NCBI GenBank assembly: GCA_021647205.1 | Contig: JAKIVD010000017.1 | Location: 16,577-80,576, forward strand | Source of the DNA: Bacteroidales bacterium | GTDB taxonomy: Bacteria > Bacteroidota > Bacteroidia > Bacteroidales > F082 | Length of the DNA stretch: 64,000 bases | Reading direction: 5' to 3' | In this document: positions 1-8,623 of the stretch, in pieces | How the letters are laid out: every line of letters starts with the position of its first letter | Numbering within the stretch: position 1 is the first letter of the stretch | Notes under the pieces: model-generated | What the model saw: the letters and a program-made list of their open reading frames with translations, nothing else | Told to the model about the DNA's origin: nothing | Database searches by the model: none | Made by a program: the position numbers and the translations under genes

Positions 1-161
1 TTCACTTATTTCTGGGGGAGCCACGTTTTTAACATCAACATGGTTTCAATGCCGGTGTGGGCGCATTGAGGGGGATTGTGGGTGATGCTGAATGCTGGCC
101 TATCGAAACACACTAATATTAACTGTACTTTCGTTACAACTTAGTCCATAAACTAAAAATC

Positions 162-416
162 ATGTATCTTCAGATTGCAAAACCACCCATCGCACTTTTG
201 TTTGCGGTTTGCCTGTTTTATTCCTCCTGCAAAGAAGATGAGGAAAAGCAGCATCCCACCGGATATGTTCTTGAAAACAATACCAGCAACGGTAATTACT
301 TCGGTATTCATATTTGGAACTTCGGAACAAATGGCTGGCCCGACAGCAGCATCTTGGTACACATCGGCAATGACTTCACCGGCAACCAGCAAAAGGATGT
401 CTGGATAATTCCCTGA
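162..416 (+). CDS. Small putative lipoprotein, unknown function
   Basis: An 84-residue product with a hydrophobic N-terminus (about residues 9-19) that ends in a lipobox-like Y-S-S-C, followed by a charged E/K/D stretch. This is the usual layout of Bacteroidota surface lipoproteins. The remainder shows no domain I recognise. It is short and converges on the larger lipoprotein gene downstream, so it could be the head of a longer gene truncated by the stop at 414-416. Existence as a real gene is moderately supported by the signal sequence only. Confidence 0.45.
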   Translation: MYLQIAKPPIALLFAVCLFYSSCKEDEEKQHPTGYVLENNTSNGNYFGIHIWNFGTNGWPDSSILVHIGNDFTGNQQKDVWIIP

Positions 417-427
417 CCTAACCGCTG

Positions 428-1267
428 TTAAAACGTAATCTTAAACGTTTTGGTGTCACTTCTGTCGCAGCCACAACTACATTTGTAGGTAAATGTAACG
501 ACAAACTCTCCTGATGAATAAGAGACCAATCCCACGGTTTTTCCGGGGGGATTGCTATAGCCGTTGCTGTAAGCTGTTGTTGTAACGGTATTTGTCCAGG
601 TTCCTCCGGCATCACAGCCTTCAACTTCAGCATCGAGCCGAAACCAGACACCAGTTTTCATATTATTCAGCGTGTTTCCGGCAGCGTACCCGCTTAAAGT
701 GCTGGTATAATTGCCACAAGCAGGTTTATAAGAATAAGTTACCTTGATTTTTACCCTGGGATCACACGGACAGCTTGCCGGCGCAGGAGGTGTCGGGTTA
801 ATAATTGGTTGTCGTGGCGGAACATAGTTCTCTGCAGGAATAGGGGGCAATGGAATAATACTCAGTGCGCTGACCATAACATTTATACTAATGTTTTCAG
901 CCATCTGCGCTTTCATCAGGTAAGAGATTAAAGAATAAGGATAGCCATGAAAACCGTACACTTCGTCAACTGCCGCTTTTATATTATTCGCTTCAACCAA
1001 ACTAAGGATATACCCGATAAACTCAACAAGTGGTTTGGCCTGCCCTTCCAGGTCAGGCAAACCGTTCGGAAGAGTATCCTCAAAAGCCAGAATATTATTG
1101 GCCTGTGAGAGGGAATCAAGCCTCATTAATGCGTTGGCAAACTCCTCAACGGTCGAATACCTGTCTTCCATCGGAACATTGTATTGCTCAGATGTCTCAT
1201 CTTTCTTACATCCTGCCATCAGGATAAAAATCAATAAAATCGGAAAAAACAAATAGGTTTTTTTCAT
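428..1267 (-). CDS. Putative lipoprotein, unknown function
   Basis: A 279-residue product. The N-terminus MKKTYLFFPILLIFILMAGCKK is a clear lipoprotein signal with lipobox M-A-G-C. Residues about 35-140 look helical. A proline-rich linker follows (about 140-165), and then a C-terminal beta-rich region with several cysteines (C-P-C-D, C-S-C-G-C-D) that could form disulfides or bind metal. No family is recognised. The layout fits an outer-membrane-anchored, surface-exposed or periplasmic protein. It is convergent with the small lipoprotein gene at 162-416 and divergent from the benzoyl-CoA cluster. Confidence 0.75.
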   Translation of the reverse strand: MKKTYLFFPILLIFILMAGCKKDETSEQYNVPMEDRYSTVEEFANALMRLDSLSQANNILAFEDTLPNGLPDLEGQAKPLVEFIGYILSLVEANNIKAAVDEVYGFHGYPYSLISYLMKAQMAENISINVMVSALSIIPLPPIPAENYVPPRQPIINPTPPAPASCPCDPRVKIKVTYSYKPACGNYTSTLSGYAAGNTLNNMKTGVWFRLDAEVEGCDAGGTWTNTVTTTAYSNGYSNPPGKTVGLVSYSSGEFVVTFTYKCSCGCDRSDTKTFKITF

Positions 1268-1767
1268 GGTATAAGTTTTTAGGGTTCGACTAATAAATAT
1301 GTATCAGCCACAGAGTCGGGATTGCAAATATAAGCTAAGAAGTCAAAAAATGCAAATAAATTAAAACCGAAATATGTGTCTGGACTTCTATTTCCGTATA
1401 TTTTCCAGCAAATTCCAACGATAATCCGCGAAGGAACAGCACCCCCCCCTTTCTTCAGCAATAAGCAGATCCCCAGTTTAACAAGAACAGGAAGAGCAGC
1501 ACTTTTTTTCCATTCGGGTTTTTCGCTTTCCGCTATGCATGTTTTCAGATTTACGCCAAAAGACGAAACGAACAAATCTTTCACAAATCTTTAACAAACC
1601 GTTCCAAGCGGAACAAAATACTTTAAAATTAAGGCCTTACAATACTGAAAAAAATCTTTAGGAAAGTTTTGATAAATTAATAAATTTGCAGGGGTCTGAA
1701 TTGAAAGATAAACAGACAGGATTCTGCTAATTTTTTTCGGTGTTCAAATTCTTAAATAAAACCACAA
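1268..1767. other. Gene-free intergenic region upstream of the bcr cluster
   Basis: About 500 bp without a convincing gene, between the divergent lipoprotein gene and bcrC. It must carry the promoters of both. Visible elements are a tandem pair of ACAAATCTTT (1572-1581 and 1583-1592, 11-nt period), a third AAATCTTTA at 1652-1660, a small inverted repeat GTTCC-N4-GGAAC (1601-1614), and a TAAATTTG element at 1681-1688. Confidence 0.6.
1681..1688 (+). promoter_or_regulatory. Candidate -7 element (TAAATTTG) for the bcr operon
   Basis: Matches the Bacteroidota -7 consensus TAnnTTTG and lies about 80 nt before bcrC. No convincing -33 TTTG is seen at the expected distance, so this is a weak call. 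Confidence 0.3.
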
Positions 1768-2952
1768 TTGGAATCATTGAATCAGTTAATTAAAAAGTGT
1801 GAGGAACTGGCCTTTGACCTGGATTTTACACGCGCAAAACAATGGAAATCAGAAGGTGAAGGCAGGGTGCTGGTTGGTCACATGCCCATTTATTTTCCAA
1901 GGGAAATCGTCCATGCCATGAACGGGCTGGCCGTCGGCATCCTCGGGGGTGGCGACAAAAAGCAAATCATCCGTGGCGATGCCTATTATCAGTCGTACAT
2001 CTGCCACATGCCACGCGGAATTATCGAACTGGCCCTTGACGGGCATTTTGATGGATTCGAAGGTTTTCTGTTCCCGTCGATTTGTGACGTCATCAGAAAC
2101 CTCTCCGGCATGTTCCGCATATTGAAAAAAGGAAAGTTCGTCAAGTACATGGATTTTCCGCAAAACTTTCAAAAACACATCGGCGGGGAGTTTTACAAAA
2201 GTGAACTGATGGAAATCGCCGATAAGATTTCCCAAATCAATCAGGTTGAATTTTCGGTGGAACGCTTCAACGAATCCATCCAATTGTTCAACAAAAACAG
2301 GCAGCTTACCAATACCGCCTACAACCTCAGAAAAGAAGCACCCTGGAAAATTTCGGCAGCCGAAATGTATTCCGTTATCCGGGCCGGTTACGTCATTCCT
2401 GTTGAGGAACACAACGAAATTCTTGAAAAATTAATCGAGTTGGTGAATGCCGCAGAAGGCGTACCGCAGGACAAAATCCGGGTGCAGGTCATCGGTGCTT
2501 TTTGCGAACAGCCCCCTCTAAGTTTAATCAGGACCATCGAGCTGGCCGGTTGTTACATTGTTGAAGACGATTTTCTGCTCGGCTCCAAATGGATACAGGG
2601 CGATATTGAAGCCGATACTTCCGACCCCGTCGGTGCCATTGTGGATGCTTACATCAACCACAGTACTTTTTCGTCCACGGTTTACGATGTGGATGATCCG
2701 AAAGAATACAGAATGCTGGAGCTTTTTAAAGAAAGCAAGGGGGACGGGATTATTTTTGCCGCACCCAGTTTTTGCGACCCCGCCCTGCTCGACCACCCCA
2801 TTCTGCAATCGGCATGCGATAAAAACGGGATTCGCTACATCAGTTTCCTGTTTAGCGAAAACACAGGACAGTTTAAAGTAATTAAAGAACAGGCCGGCAC
2901 TTTCTCCGATTCCATTAAATTATGGGACGGGGATATGGTGGGCCTCAAATAA
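1768..2952 (+). CDS. bcrC: Benzoyl-CoA reductase, subunit C
   Basis: A 394-residue member of the HgdB/BcrB/BcrC (2-hydroxyacyl-CoA dehydratase) family. With BcrB it forms the catalytic half of ATP-dependent benzoyl-CoA reductase, which reduces the aromatic ring to cyclohexa-1,5-diene-1-carbonyl-CoA. Length and motifs fit BcrC/BzdN: the YQSYICH segment (C79), PSICDVIRNLSGM (C106), and cysteines C246 (FCEQPP) and C336 (SFCDP), several of which should ligate iron-sulfur clusters. The start is a TTG: an in-frame stop lies just upstream, no ATG fits, and the N-terminal 'ESLNQLIKKCEEL' matches the family's start. First gene of the cluster, 9 nt before bcrB. Assignment by recall of family sequence; no alignment was run. 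Confidence 0.93.
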   Translation: MESLNQLIKKCEELAFDLDFTRAKQWKSEGEGRVLVGHMPIYFPREIVHAMNGLAVGILGGGDKKQIIRGDAYYQSYICHMPRGIIELALDGHFDGFEGFLFPSICDVIRNLSGMFRILKKGKFVKYMDFPQNFQKHIGGEFYKSELMEIADKISQINQVEFSVERFNESIQLFNKNRQLTNTAYNLRKEAPWKISAAEMYSVIRAGYVIPVEEHNEILEKLIELVNAAEGVPQDKIRVQVIGAFCEQPPLSLIRTIELAGCYIVEDDFLLGSKWIQGDIEADTSDPVGAIVDAYINHSTFSSTVYDVDDPKEYRMLELFKESKGDGIIFAAPSFCDPALLDHPILQSACDKNGIRYISFLFSENTGQFKVIKEQAGTFSDSIKLWDGDMVGLK

Positions 2953-2961
2953 CAGAAATTT

Positions 2962-4242
2962 ATGTCAGCAAGCGTTGCCAAAGAAAAAAGTATGGTCATC
3001 CAAAAAGAGATGATCGCCAATCATTTTAAAGCATTAAGTACCGCCAAAGAAACCGGTAAGAAAGTGGTTTACACTTTTGTTCCGGGCAATATTTCCGAGC
3101 TTATCCTCGCCTTCGACATGCTCCCGGTTTACCCCGAAATAAATGCCCTGCAATCGGGCATGCGCAAAAAATCGGACGGTTTTATCCAGGATGCAGAGAA
3201 GATTGGCCATTCGGAAGATGTGTGTACTTATGTAAAATGTGATGTCGGGATGATGATTAACGGCAACATCGGGCCGACGGGTGAAAAAATCCCGCCACCC
3301 GACCTTTTGTTGCTGAGTTACACCGGCTGCTTTACTTTTATGAAATGGTTCGAGAACCTGAAAAGGCTTTATCCCGGCGTGCCGGTGGCCATGCTCCACA
3401 CCCCTTACCAGGAAGACAAGCAAATCAAACCGGAGATGACCCAATACATGGTGAAACAGTTGAAAGAAGAAGTCATCCCGAAAATGGAACAGGTGTCCGG
3501 TGTAAAATATGATGAAGAAAAACTAAAAGGTATCCTGCGGAATTCCTCCAAAGTGGAAGATGCCATCTTGCGGATTTTTGACACCACCAAAAACAGGCCC
3601 TCACCCATCGACGCCTATTTTGCCGGTGTTTATTACATCGGTCCCATCAACAGTGGCTTCAGGGGAACGGCGGAAGCCGTAAATTATTACGAAGAATTGT
3701 ACAGCGAAATCATGGAAAGGGTCAGGCTGGGACTGGGCCCGATTACCCCCGAAGGGGAAATGGAAAAGGAAAGGTTCCGCCTGGTGGTGGAAGGGCCGCC
3801 CAACTGGACACACTTCCGTGAGTTCTGGAAACTGTTTTACGATTTCGGGGCGGTCATCGTGGCTTCATCCTACACAAAAGTAGGCGGGGTTTACGACATG
3901 GGCTTCCGGGTCGATCCGGAAAAACCACTCGACAGCCTGGCCGATTATTGCATGAACTGCTACACCAACCTGAACCTCGAACAACGCATCGACCTGTTGG
4001 AACAGTGCATTGTCGATTACAAAGCCGACGGTTTCCTGGTAAACTCCATCAAAAGCTGCAACTCTTTTTCAGCCGGCCAGTTGATGATTATGAAAGAACT
4101 CGAAAGAAAACTCGAAATTCCTGTCGGCCTCATCGAATCGGACCTTGTTGACCCGCGCTATTTTTCCTATTCGAACATCAAAAACAGGCTGGAGTCCTTT
4201 TTCCAAATGCTGGACCAGCGAAAAATAATCCTGAAACAATGA
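2962..4242 (+). CDS. bcrB: Benzoyl-CoA reductase, subunit B
   Basis: A 426-residue partner of BcrC, also HgdB-fold, close to the roughly 436 residues of known BcrB/BzdO. It should carry the substrate-facing iron-sulfur cluster. Conserved features seen are the early FVPGNISELILAFDMLPVYPE block, EDVCTYVKCDVG, LLLSYTGCFTFMKW, the central EGPPNWTHFREFW block, and ADYCMNCYTN followed by NSIKSCNSFSAGQ with several candidate cluster cysteines. Its stop overlaps the bcrA start by 4 nt, which implies translational coupling. The call rests on length, order C-B-A-D and motif similarity. A related 2-hydroxyacyl-CoA dehydratase is the alternative but is disfavoured by the surrounding had-oah-dch set. Confidence 0.93.
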   Translation: MSASVAKEKSMVIQKEMIANHFKALSTAKETGKKVVYTFVPGNISELILAFDMLPVYPEINALQSGMRKKSDGFIQDAEKIGHSEDVCTYVKCDVGMMINGNIGPTGEKIPPPDLLLLSYTGCFTFMKWFENLKRLYPGVPVAMLHTPYQEDKQIKPEMTQYMVKQLKEEVIPKMEQVSGVKYDEEKLKGILRNSSKVEDAILRIFDTTKNRPSPIDAYFAGVYYIGPINSGFRGTAEAVNYYEELYSEIMERVRLGLGPITPEGEMEKERFRLVVEGPPNWTHFREFWKLFYDFGAVIVASSYTKVGGVYDMGFRVDPEKPLDSLADYCMNCYTNLNLEQRIDLLEQCIVDYKADGFLVNSIKSCNSFSAGQLMIMKELERKLEIPVGLIESDLVDPRYFSYSNIKNRLESFFQMLDQRKIILKQ

Positions 4243-5618
4243 AAAAATACTTTCTCGGAATCGACCTGGGTTCCACAACTTCTAAAGCCATTATCATCGA
4301 CGAAAAGGATGAAATCATCGGTAAAGGGATTACCAACACCCGCGCCAATTATATGGTAGCTACCGAGATTGCAAGGCTCGAAGCCCTGTACAATGCCCGC
4401 TTTACGATCTTAAAGCAAAAACTGAAGGCCGAAGTCGAGACAAAAAAAGAATATGCCCGCTACATCGCCGATGTGGAATCTGCCTTCAAATTTTTGCAGT
4501 TTAACCGACGGCTCGAAAAACTGAATGTGCAGTTTAAGGAAACCATCCGTAATACTTATTCCGGCGAAAAACATGATTTGATATTGGGATATATCGAAGG
4601 AATTGTCGATAAAATCCAACCCGAAATCAGACATAAATATTTGTACGGCGACATTGCGGACAAGAACCAGTTTTTCCGCGACATTGTCAGCGAGCACTTT
4701 AATAAAGAGGTGGCCAAACTGGACAAAGAGTATTTTGATTCGCTCATCCTGGTTTACGACAAAAGCATCACGCCCGTTGAAAATGAACTGACGGATTATG
4801 ATTTCAAAGAGTTGATTTTCGAATCGCTTGAAATTTTGAACGACAAATACGAAAACATCGAAGAAACTTTCGCCGAAACATCCGAAGTTGGTTTTGATGC
4901 CGAACTCAACCTGCTGCGGGGCAATTACAGAAAAATTTACGATTCCATCAAGGAGCATATTTCCTACATCGCCAACCTCGATATCCATATTACAAATATG
5001 GTGGGAACCGGCTATGGCAGGGCGCTGCTTCCCTTTCCCGAAAAATCGATAAAATCAGAAATCCTCTGCCATGCTTTCGGGGCACATGCTTTTTTTCCGG
5101 AAACCAGGACGGTACTGGATATTGGCGGACAAGACACCAAGGCCATCCAGGTTGACCGCTACGGGCTGGTGACCAGTTTTCACATGAACGACCGTTGTGC
5201 CGCAGGTTGTGGCCGATATCTTGGGTACATCGCCGATGAATTCAGCATTTCGCTCAACGAGCTCGGCCCTTTGGCGATGGAATCGGATTGCGAAGTTAAT
5301 ATCTGCTCTACCTGCACGGTTTTTGCCGGCGCCGAAATCCGTGAGTTGCTCAACGTCGGACAGGAAAGGTCTGATATTTTGGCAGGCCTGCACAAAGCCA
5401 TTGTGATGCGGGCCATTTCGTTGCTGGCACGTTCGGGCGGTGTAAGGAATGAATTTACTTTTACCGGTGGGGTGGCACGCAACCAGGCTGTAATTAAATA
5501 TGTTACCGAACTGGTGCATAAAAATTATGGTGATGATCTGACCATCAATATTCATACGGATTCTATTTTTATGGGTGCATTGGGAGCAGCCATGTTTGCA
5601 TTGAGAAGTAACAATTAA
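4239..5618 (+). CDS. bcrA: Benzoyl-CoA reductase, ATPase subunit A
   Basis: A 459-residue BcrA/BadF-type ATPase of the ASKHA fold. With BcrD it hydrolyses ATP to drive low-potential electrons from a shared [4Fe-4S] cluster into BcrBC. The phosphate-1 loop GIDLGSTTSK is at 7-16, and GGQDTK begins at 296. The cluster-ligand segments are C320-A-A-G-C (320-324) and C-S-T-C-TVFAGAE (C356, C359). A long helical insertion (about residues 40-240) sits between the two actin-like halves. That insertion is what separates BcrA from the shorter BcrD. The second P-loop-like motif FTGGVARN is also present. Confidence 0.93.
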   Translation: MKKYFLGIDLGSTTSKAIIIDEKDEIIGKGITNTRANYMVATEIARLEALYNARFTILKQKLKAEVETKKEYARYIADVESAFKFLQFNRRLEKLNVQFKETIRNTYSGEKHDLILGYIEGIVDKIQPEIRHKYLYGDIADKNQFFRDIVSEHFNKEVAKLDKEYFDSLILVYDKSITPVENELTDYDFKELIFESLEILNDKYENIEETFAETSEVGFDAELNLLRGNYRKIYDSIKEHISYIANLDIHITNMVGTGYGRALLPFPEKSIKSEILCHAFGAHAFFPETRTVLDIGGQDTKAIQVDRYGLVTSFHMNDRCAAGCGRYLGYIADEFSISLNELGPLAMESDCEVNICSTCTVFAGAEIRELLNVGQERSDILAGLHKAIVMRAISLLARSGGVRNEFTFTGGVARNQAVIKYVTELVHKNYGDDLTINIHTDSIFMGALGAAMFALRSNN

Positions 5619-5642
5619 AAAGGAAAGATTAACCTAAATAAC

Positions 5643-6476
5643 ATGGATAATTCAATTTTGACAATAGGGGTCGACATCGGCAGCAGCAGTATTAAAATGG
5701 TGTTGCTGGAAAGCAACTCAGAGATAAAAGTGCTGGACCACGTTCACGAAAAATTACGAAAACGCAACCCCGAACTGGTGGCCAACCAACTGATTGATTA
5801 TGTATTGGACAAGCATTCGCTGAAATACGAAGACATTGCCTACCTCGCTTCTACCGGAGAAGGTGAAAGCATCAAGCGCAAGCGTGGCCATTTTTACAGC
5901 ATGACCACCCATGCCAAAGGGGGCATTTCGCAAAACCCCGGTGCCAAAACGGTGGTCGACATGGGCGCGCTCTTTGTCAGGGCCATCAAAGTAAATGAGT
6001 TCGGCAAAGTGATGGATTATAAAATGACCGGCCAGTGTGCTTCGGGCAGCGGGCAGTTCGTCGAAAATATTTCCCGCTACCTCGGCCTTGCCGTCGAAGA
6101 GGTGGGCGACACTTCCCTGTTGTCGACCAAGCCTGAAATGCCCTCGGGAATCTGCGCCGTACTTGCCGAAACAGATGTTATCAACATGGTTTCGCGGGGC
6201 ATTTCAACACCCGATATTATTAAGGGGATACATCTTTCGGTGGCACAAAAAGTGATTAAATTACTCACCTCCCTCCGGGCCGAATCCCCGGTTGCCCTTA
6301 CCGGCGGCATGGCCATGAACAAAGGAATGGTGCAGGCCGTAACCGAACTGGCCGACAAAGGAAATTTGAATTTAGAAATCGTTACCCATCCCGATGCCAT
6401 TTTTGCAGGCGCCTACGGTGCCGCCATCTGGGCAGGGTTCAGGCATAAAAAATTAGAAGCAGCGATGCAGACTTAA
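5643..6476 (+). CDS. bcrD: Benzoyl-CoA reductase, ATPase subunit D
   Basis: A 277-residue BcrD/BadG-type ATPase, matching the roughly 282 residues of known BcrD. It has GVDIGSSSIK near the N-terminus, TGQCASGSGQF (C132) and SGICAVLAETDV (C171), the two cysteine positions that hold half of the bridging [4Fe-4S] cluster, and ALTGGMAMNKG near the end. It forms the activator heterodimer with BcrA. The MGALFVRAIK stretch replaces the GGQD motif seen in BcrA, as expected for the D-type subunit. Separated from bcrA by 24 nt and from the acyl-CoA synthetase by 33 nt. Confidence 0.92.
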   Translation: MDNSILTIGVDIGSSSIKMVLLESNSEIKVLDHVHEKLRKRNPELVANQLIDYVLDKHSLKYEDIAYLASTGEGESIKRKRGHFYSMTTHAKGGISQNPGAKTVVDMGALFVRAIKVNEFGKVMDYKMTGQCASGSGQFVENISRYLGLAVEEVGDTSLLSTKPEMPSGICAVLAETDVINMVSRGISTPDIIKGIHLSVAQKVIKLLTSLRAESPVALTGGMAMNKGMVQAVTELADKGNLNLEIVTHPDAIFAGAYGAAIWAGFRHKKLEAAMQT

Positions 6477-6509
6477 TCCAAATTAACACCAAACAAACAC
6501 GAATGAAAT

Positions 6510-8597
6510 ATGAATGGTAATAACCTTGATGCTTTATTCAGGCCGTTGTCCGTTGCCGTTATCGGGGCATCATCAAAAGAATTATCAATAGGGAATGTAA
6601 TTATTAAAAACCTTCAGCACTACGGCTTCAAAGGCCCTGTTTATCCCATCAATCCCAAGGTGGACGAAATCAGGGGGCTGAAAGCCTATCCTTCTATCGG
6701 GGATGTTCCCCATCCGGTGGATTTGGTGCACATCGTTATCCCACCCCCCTTTGTCCCCGAGCAGGTTGAAAACTGCGGTAAAAAAGGTGTCAAAGCCATC
6801 ATCATCAACACAGCAGGATTTAAAGAAATGGGCGCTGAGGGACAGGCGCTGGAAGATGATTTTCTGGCCAGGGCAAAAAAATATGGCATCCGTATTTTCG
6901 GGCCCAATTGCCAGGGGGCGATAAATTCCGACCCTGAATTCAGGTCCTACTGCAACTTTACCTTTACCTACCCCAAGCCAGGATACATTTCGGTTGTGGC
7001 CCAAAGCGGGGGGGTTGGCGCGGTAATTATGCAGGCCATTTACGACATGGACATCGGCCTGCGCATGTACTCCTCCAATGGCAATGCCTCCGATGTTTCC
7101 ATCCCCGAAATCATCCGTTACTACGGAAATGACGAGCAAACCAGGGTGATTGTACTTTATGTCGAGAGCCTGTCCGACCCCAAACAATTCATGGAAATTG
7201 CAAAAGAAGTTACGGCCAAAAAACCCATCCTTGCCATGACGGCAGGAACAACCGACAAAGGGGCCGAGGCTTCGCGCTCGCATATCGGCGGACTGGCCGG
7301 AAGCATTTCCATGGAAGTTGTTTTTAAAAAATCCGGGATTTTATTCTTTTCCAGTCAGGAAGACCTTTGCAATGCTGCCGAAGCCTTTGCCCACCAGCCC
7401 ATCCCCAAAGGAAACAAAGTGGGCATTATCACCAATACGGGCGGCCCGTCGGTGATTGCCATTGATGAACTGGTGCGCAACGGACTGGAAATTCCCCGGC
7501 TTTCGGAAAAGGCAAAAGCCACGCTGAAAGAAACCATGTTCGAGTCGGCTTCCATCGCCAATCCGTTGGATGTGGTGGCGACCGCCGGCGCACCCCAGTT
7601 TAAAAGTGCCTTTGAGGTGATGATGAACGAAAAAGAGGTGGACAGTGTTTATGTCAATTTCGTTACACCGCCTTTTGTTGACAACGAGAGCGTGGCCCGT
7701 GAATTTGCAGCGGCAGGAAAAAAATTCGACAAGCCCATTGTGTGCAATTACATGACGGACAAAAAGAAATGGGAAGCCACCACCAAAATACTTAAAGAGG
7801 GGGCTATTCCGTGTTTCGATTTTGCCGAAACGGCTGCAAAAGCGCTGGCTTCGCTCGTCCGTTACCAGAAAATCAGGGCCGTGCCCAAAGGGAGTATTCC
7901 GGATTTTTCAGGGATTGATGCCGAAAAAGTGAAAAGTATCATCGCCAAAGCAAAAGCCGCTAAACGCGGGATGCTCTGTGCTTCCGGTGTTTATACAACC
8001 CTCGAAAGCTACGGGATTCCGGTTGCCGGCTGGGCGGTTGTGGGTTCTGCCGCGGAAGCCGTTCAGGCAGCAAAAAAACTGGGCTACCCGCTTGTGGTGA
8101 AGGCAGATGCCGAACAAATTGTTCACAAAAGCGATGTGGGCGGTGTGGTACTGAACATCTCCTCGGACAAAGAACTGGAAGCGGTAGTAACTAAAATGAA
8201 AGATAGTTTTGCTGTTGACGACCTGAAGTTTTTCATCCAACAGCAAAAACCCAAAGGACAGGAACTGATTGTCGGTGCGAAAAAAGAAGAAGGGCTCGGA
8301 CATCTGATCATGTTTGGTTTGGGCGGCATTTTTGTGGAAGTATTCCGGGATGTGGTTTTCAATATTGCACCCCTCACCGACACGGAAGCCAAGGCCATGC
8401 CCGATGCCATCAAAGCCGCAGTTTTGCTGGATGATTTCCGTGGAAAAAAAGGGGTTGACAAGGCAAAAATCGCTGACATTATCCTCCGCTTATCGCAATT
8501 GGTAACCGACCATCCCGACATCAAAGAGTTTGATATCAACCCGATATTGGCAACCCCAGAAGGGATTTGTGCGGTGGATGCCAGGATAATTTTGTAA
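6510..8597 (+). CDS. ADP-forming acyl-CoA synthetase (alpha-beta fusion)
   Basis: A 695-residue NDP-forming acyl-CoA synthetase: N-terminal CoA-binding Rossmann domain (from residue 1), succinyl-CoA-ligase-like middle, and C-terminal ATP-grasp domain (from about 470). The phosphohistidine H258 lies in SHIGGLAGS and the second histidine H539 in VHKSDVGGV, as in acetate-CoA ligases (ADP-forming). The family interconverts acyl-CoA + ADP + Pi with acid + ATP + CoA. Its place between bcrD and the ring-cleavage genes suggests either activation of the aromatic acid at the cost of one ADP-level bond, or ATP recovery from a product thioester. The substrate cannot be read from sequence. Confidence 0.88.
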   Translation: MNGNNLDALFRPLSVAVIGASSKELSIGNVIIKNLQHYGFKGPVYPINPKVDEIRGLKAYPSIGDVPHPVDLVHIVIPPPFVPEQVENCGKKGVKAIIINTAGFKEMGAEGQALEDDFLARAKKYGIRIFGPNCQGAINSDPEFRSYCNFTFTYPKPGYISVVAQSGGVGAVIMQAIYDMDIGLRMYSSNGNASDVSIPEIIRYYGNDEQTRVIVLYVESLSDPKQFMEIAKEVTAKKPILAMTAGTTDKGAEASRSHIGGLAGSISMEVVFKKSGILFFSSQEDLCNAAEAFAHQPIPKGNKVGIITNTGGPSVIAIDELVRNGLEIPRLSEKAKATLKETMFESASIANPLDVVATAGAPQFKSAFEVMMNEKEVDSVYVNFVTPPFVDNESVAREFAAAGKKFDKPIVCNYMTDKKKWEATTKILKEGAIPCFDFAETAAKALASLVRYQKIRAVPKGSIPDFSGIDAEKVKSIIAKAKAAKRGMLCASGVYTTLESYGIPVAGWAVVGSAAEAVQAAKKLGYPLVVKADAEQIVHKSDVGGVVLNISSDKELEAVVTKMKDSFAVDDLKFFIQQQKPKGQELIVGAKKEEGLGHLIMFGLGGIFVEVFRDVVFNIAPLTDTEAKAMPDAIKAAVLLDDFRGKKGVDKAKIADIILRLSQLVTDHPDIKEFDINPILATPEGICAVDARIIL

Positions 8598-8623
8598 GCA
8601 TCAATCGAATAGCTAAATAAAAC

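Noticed and set aside
1..69. Open frame from the window edge ending at a TGA at 67-69, perhaps the tail of an upstream gene
   Set aside because: Only 22 codons are visible and they resemble no family I recognise; too little to call a gene.
1279..1584. Possible 101-codon minus-strand gene in the region before bcrC
   Set aside because: No domain, no signal peptide, overlaps AT-rich promoter-like DNA; more likely non-coding.
1768..6476. (R)-2-hydroxyglutaryl-CoA or lactyl-CoA dehydratase instead of benzoyl-CoA reductase
   Set aside because: Four subunits in C-B-A-D order, BcrA-type insertion and the adjacent dch, had and oah genes favour benzoyl-CoA reductase.
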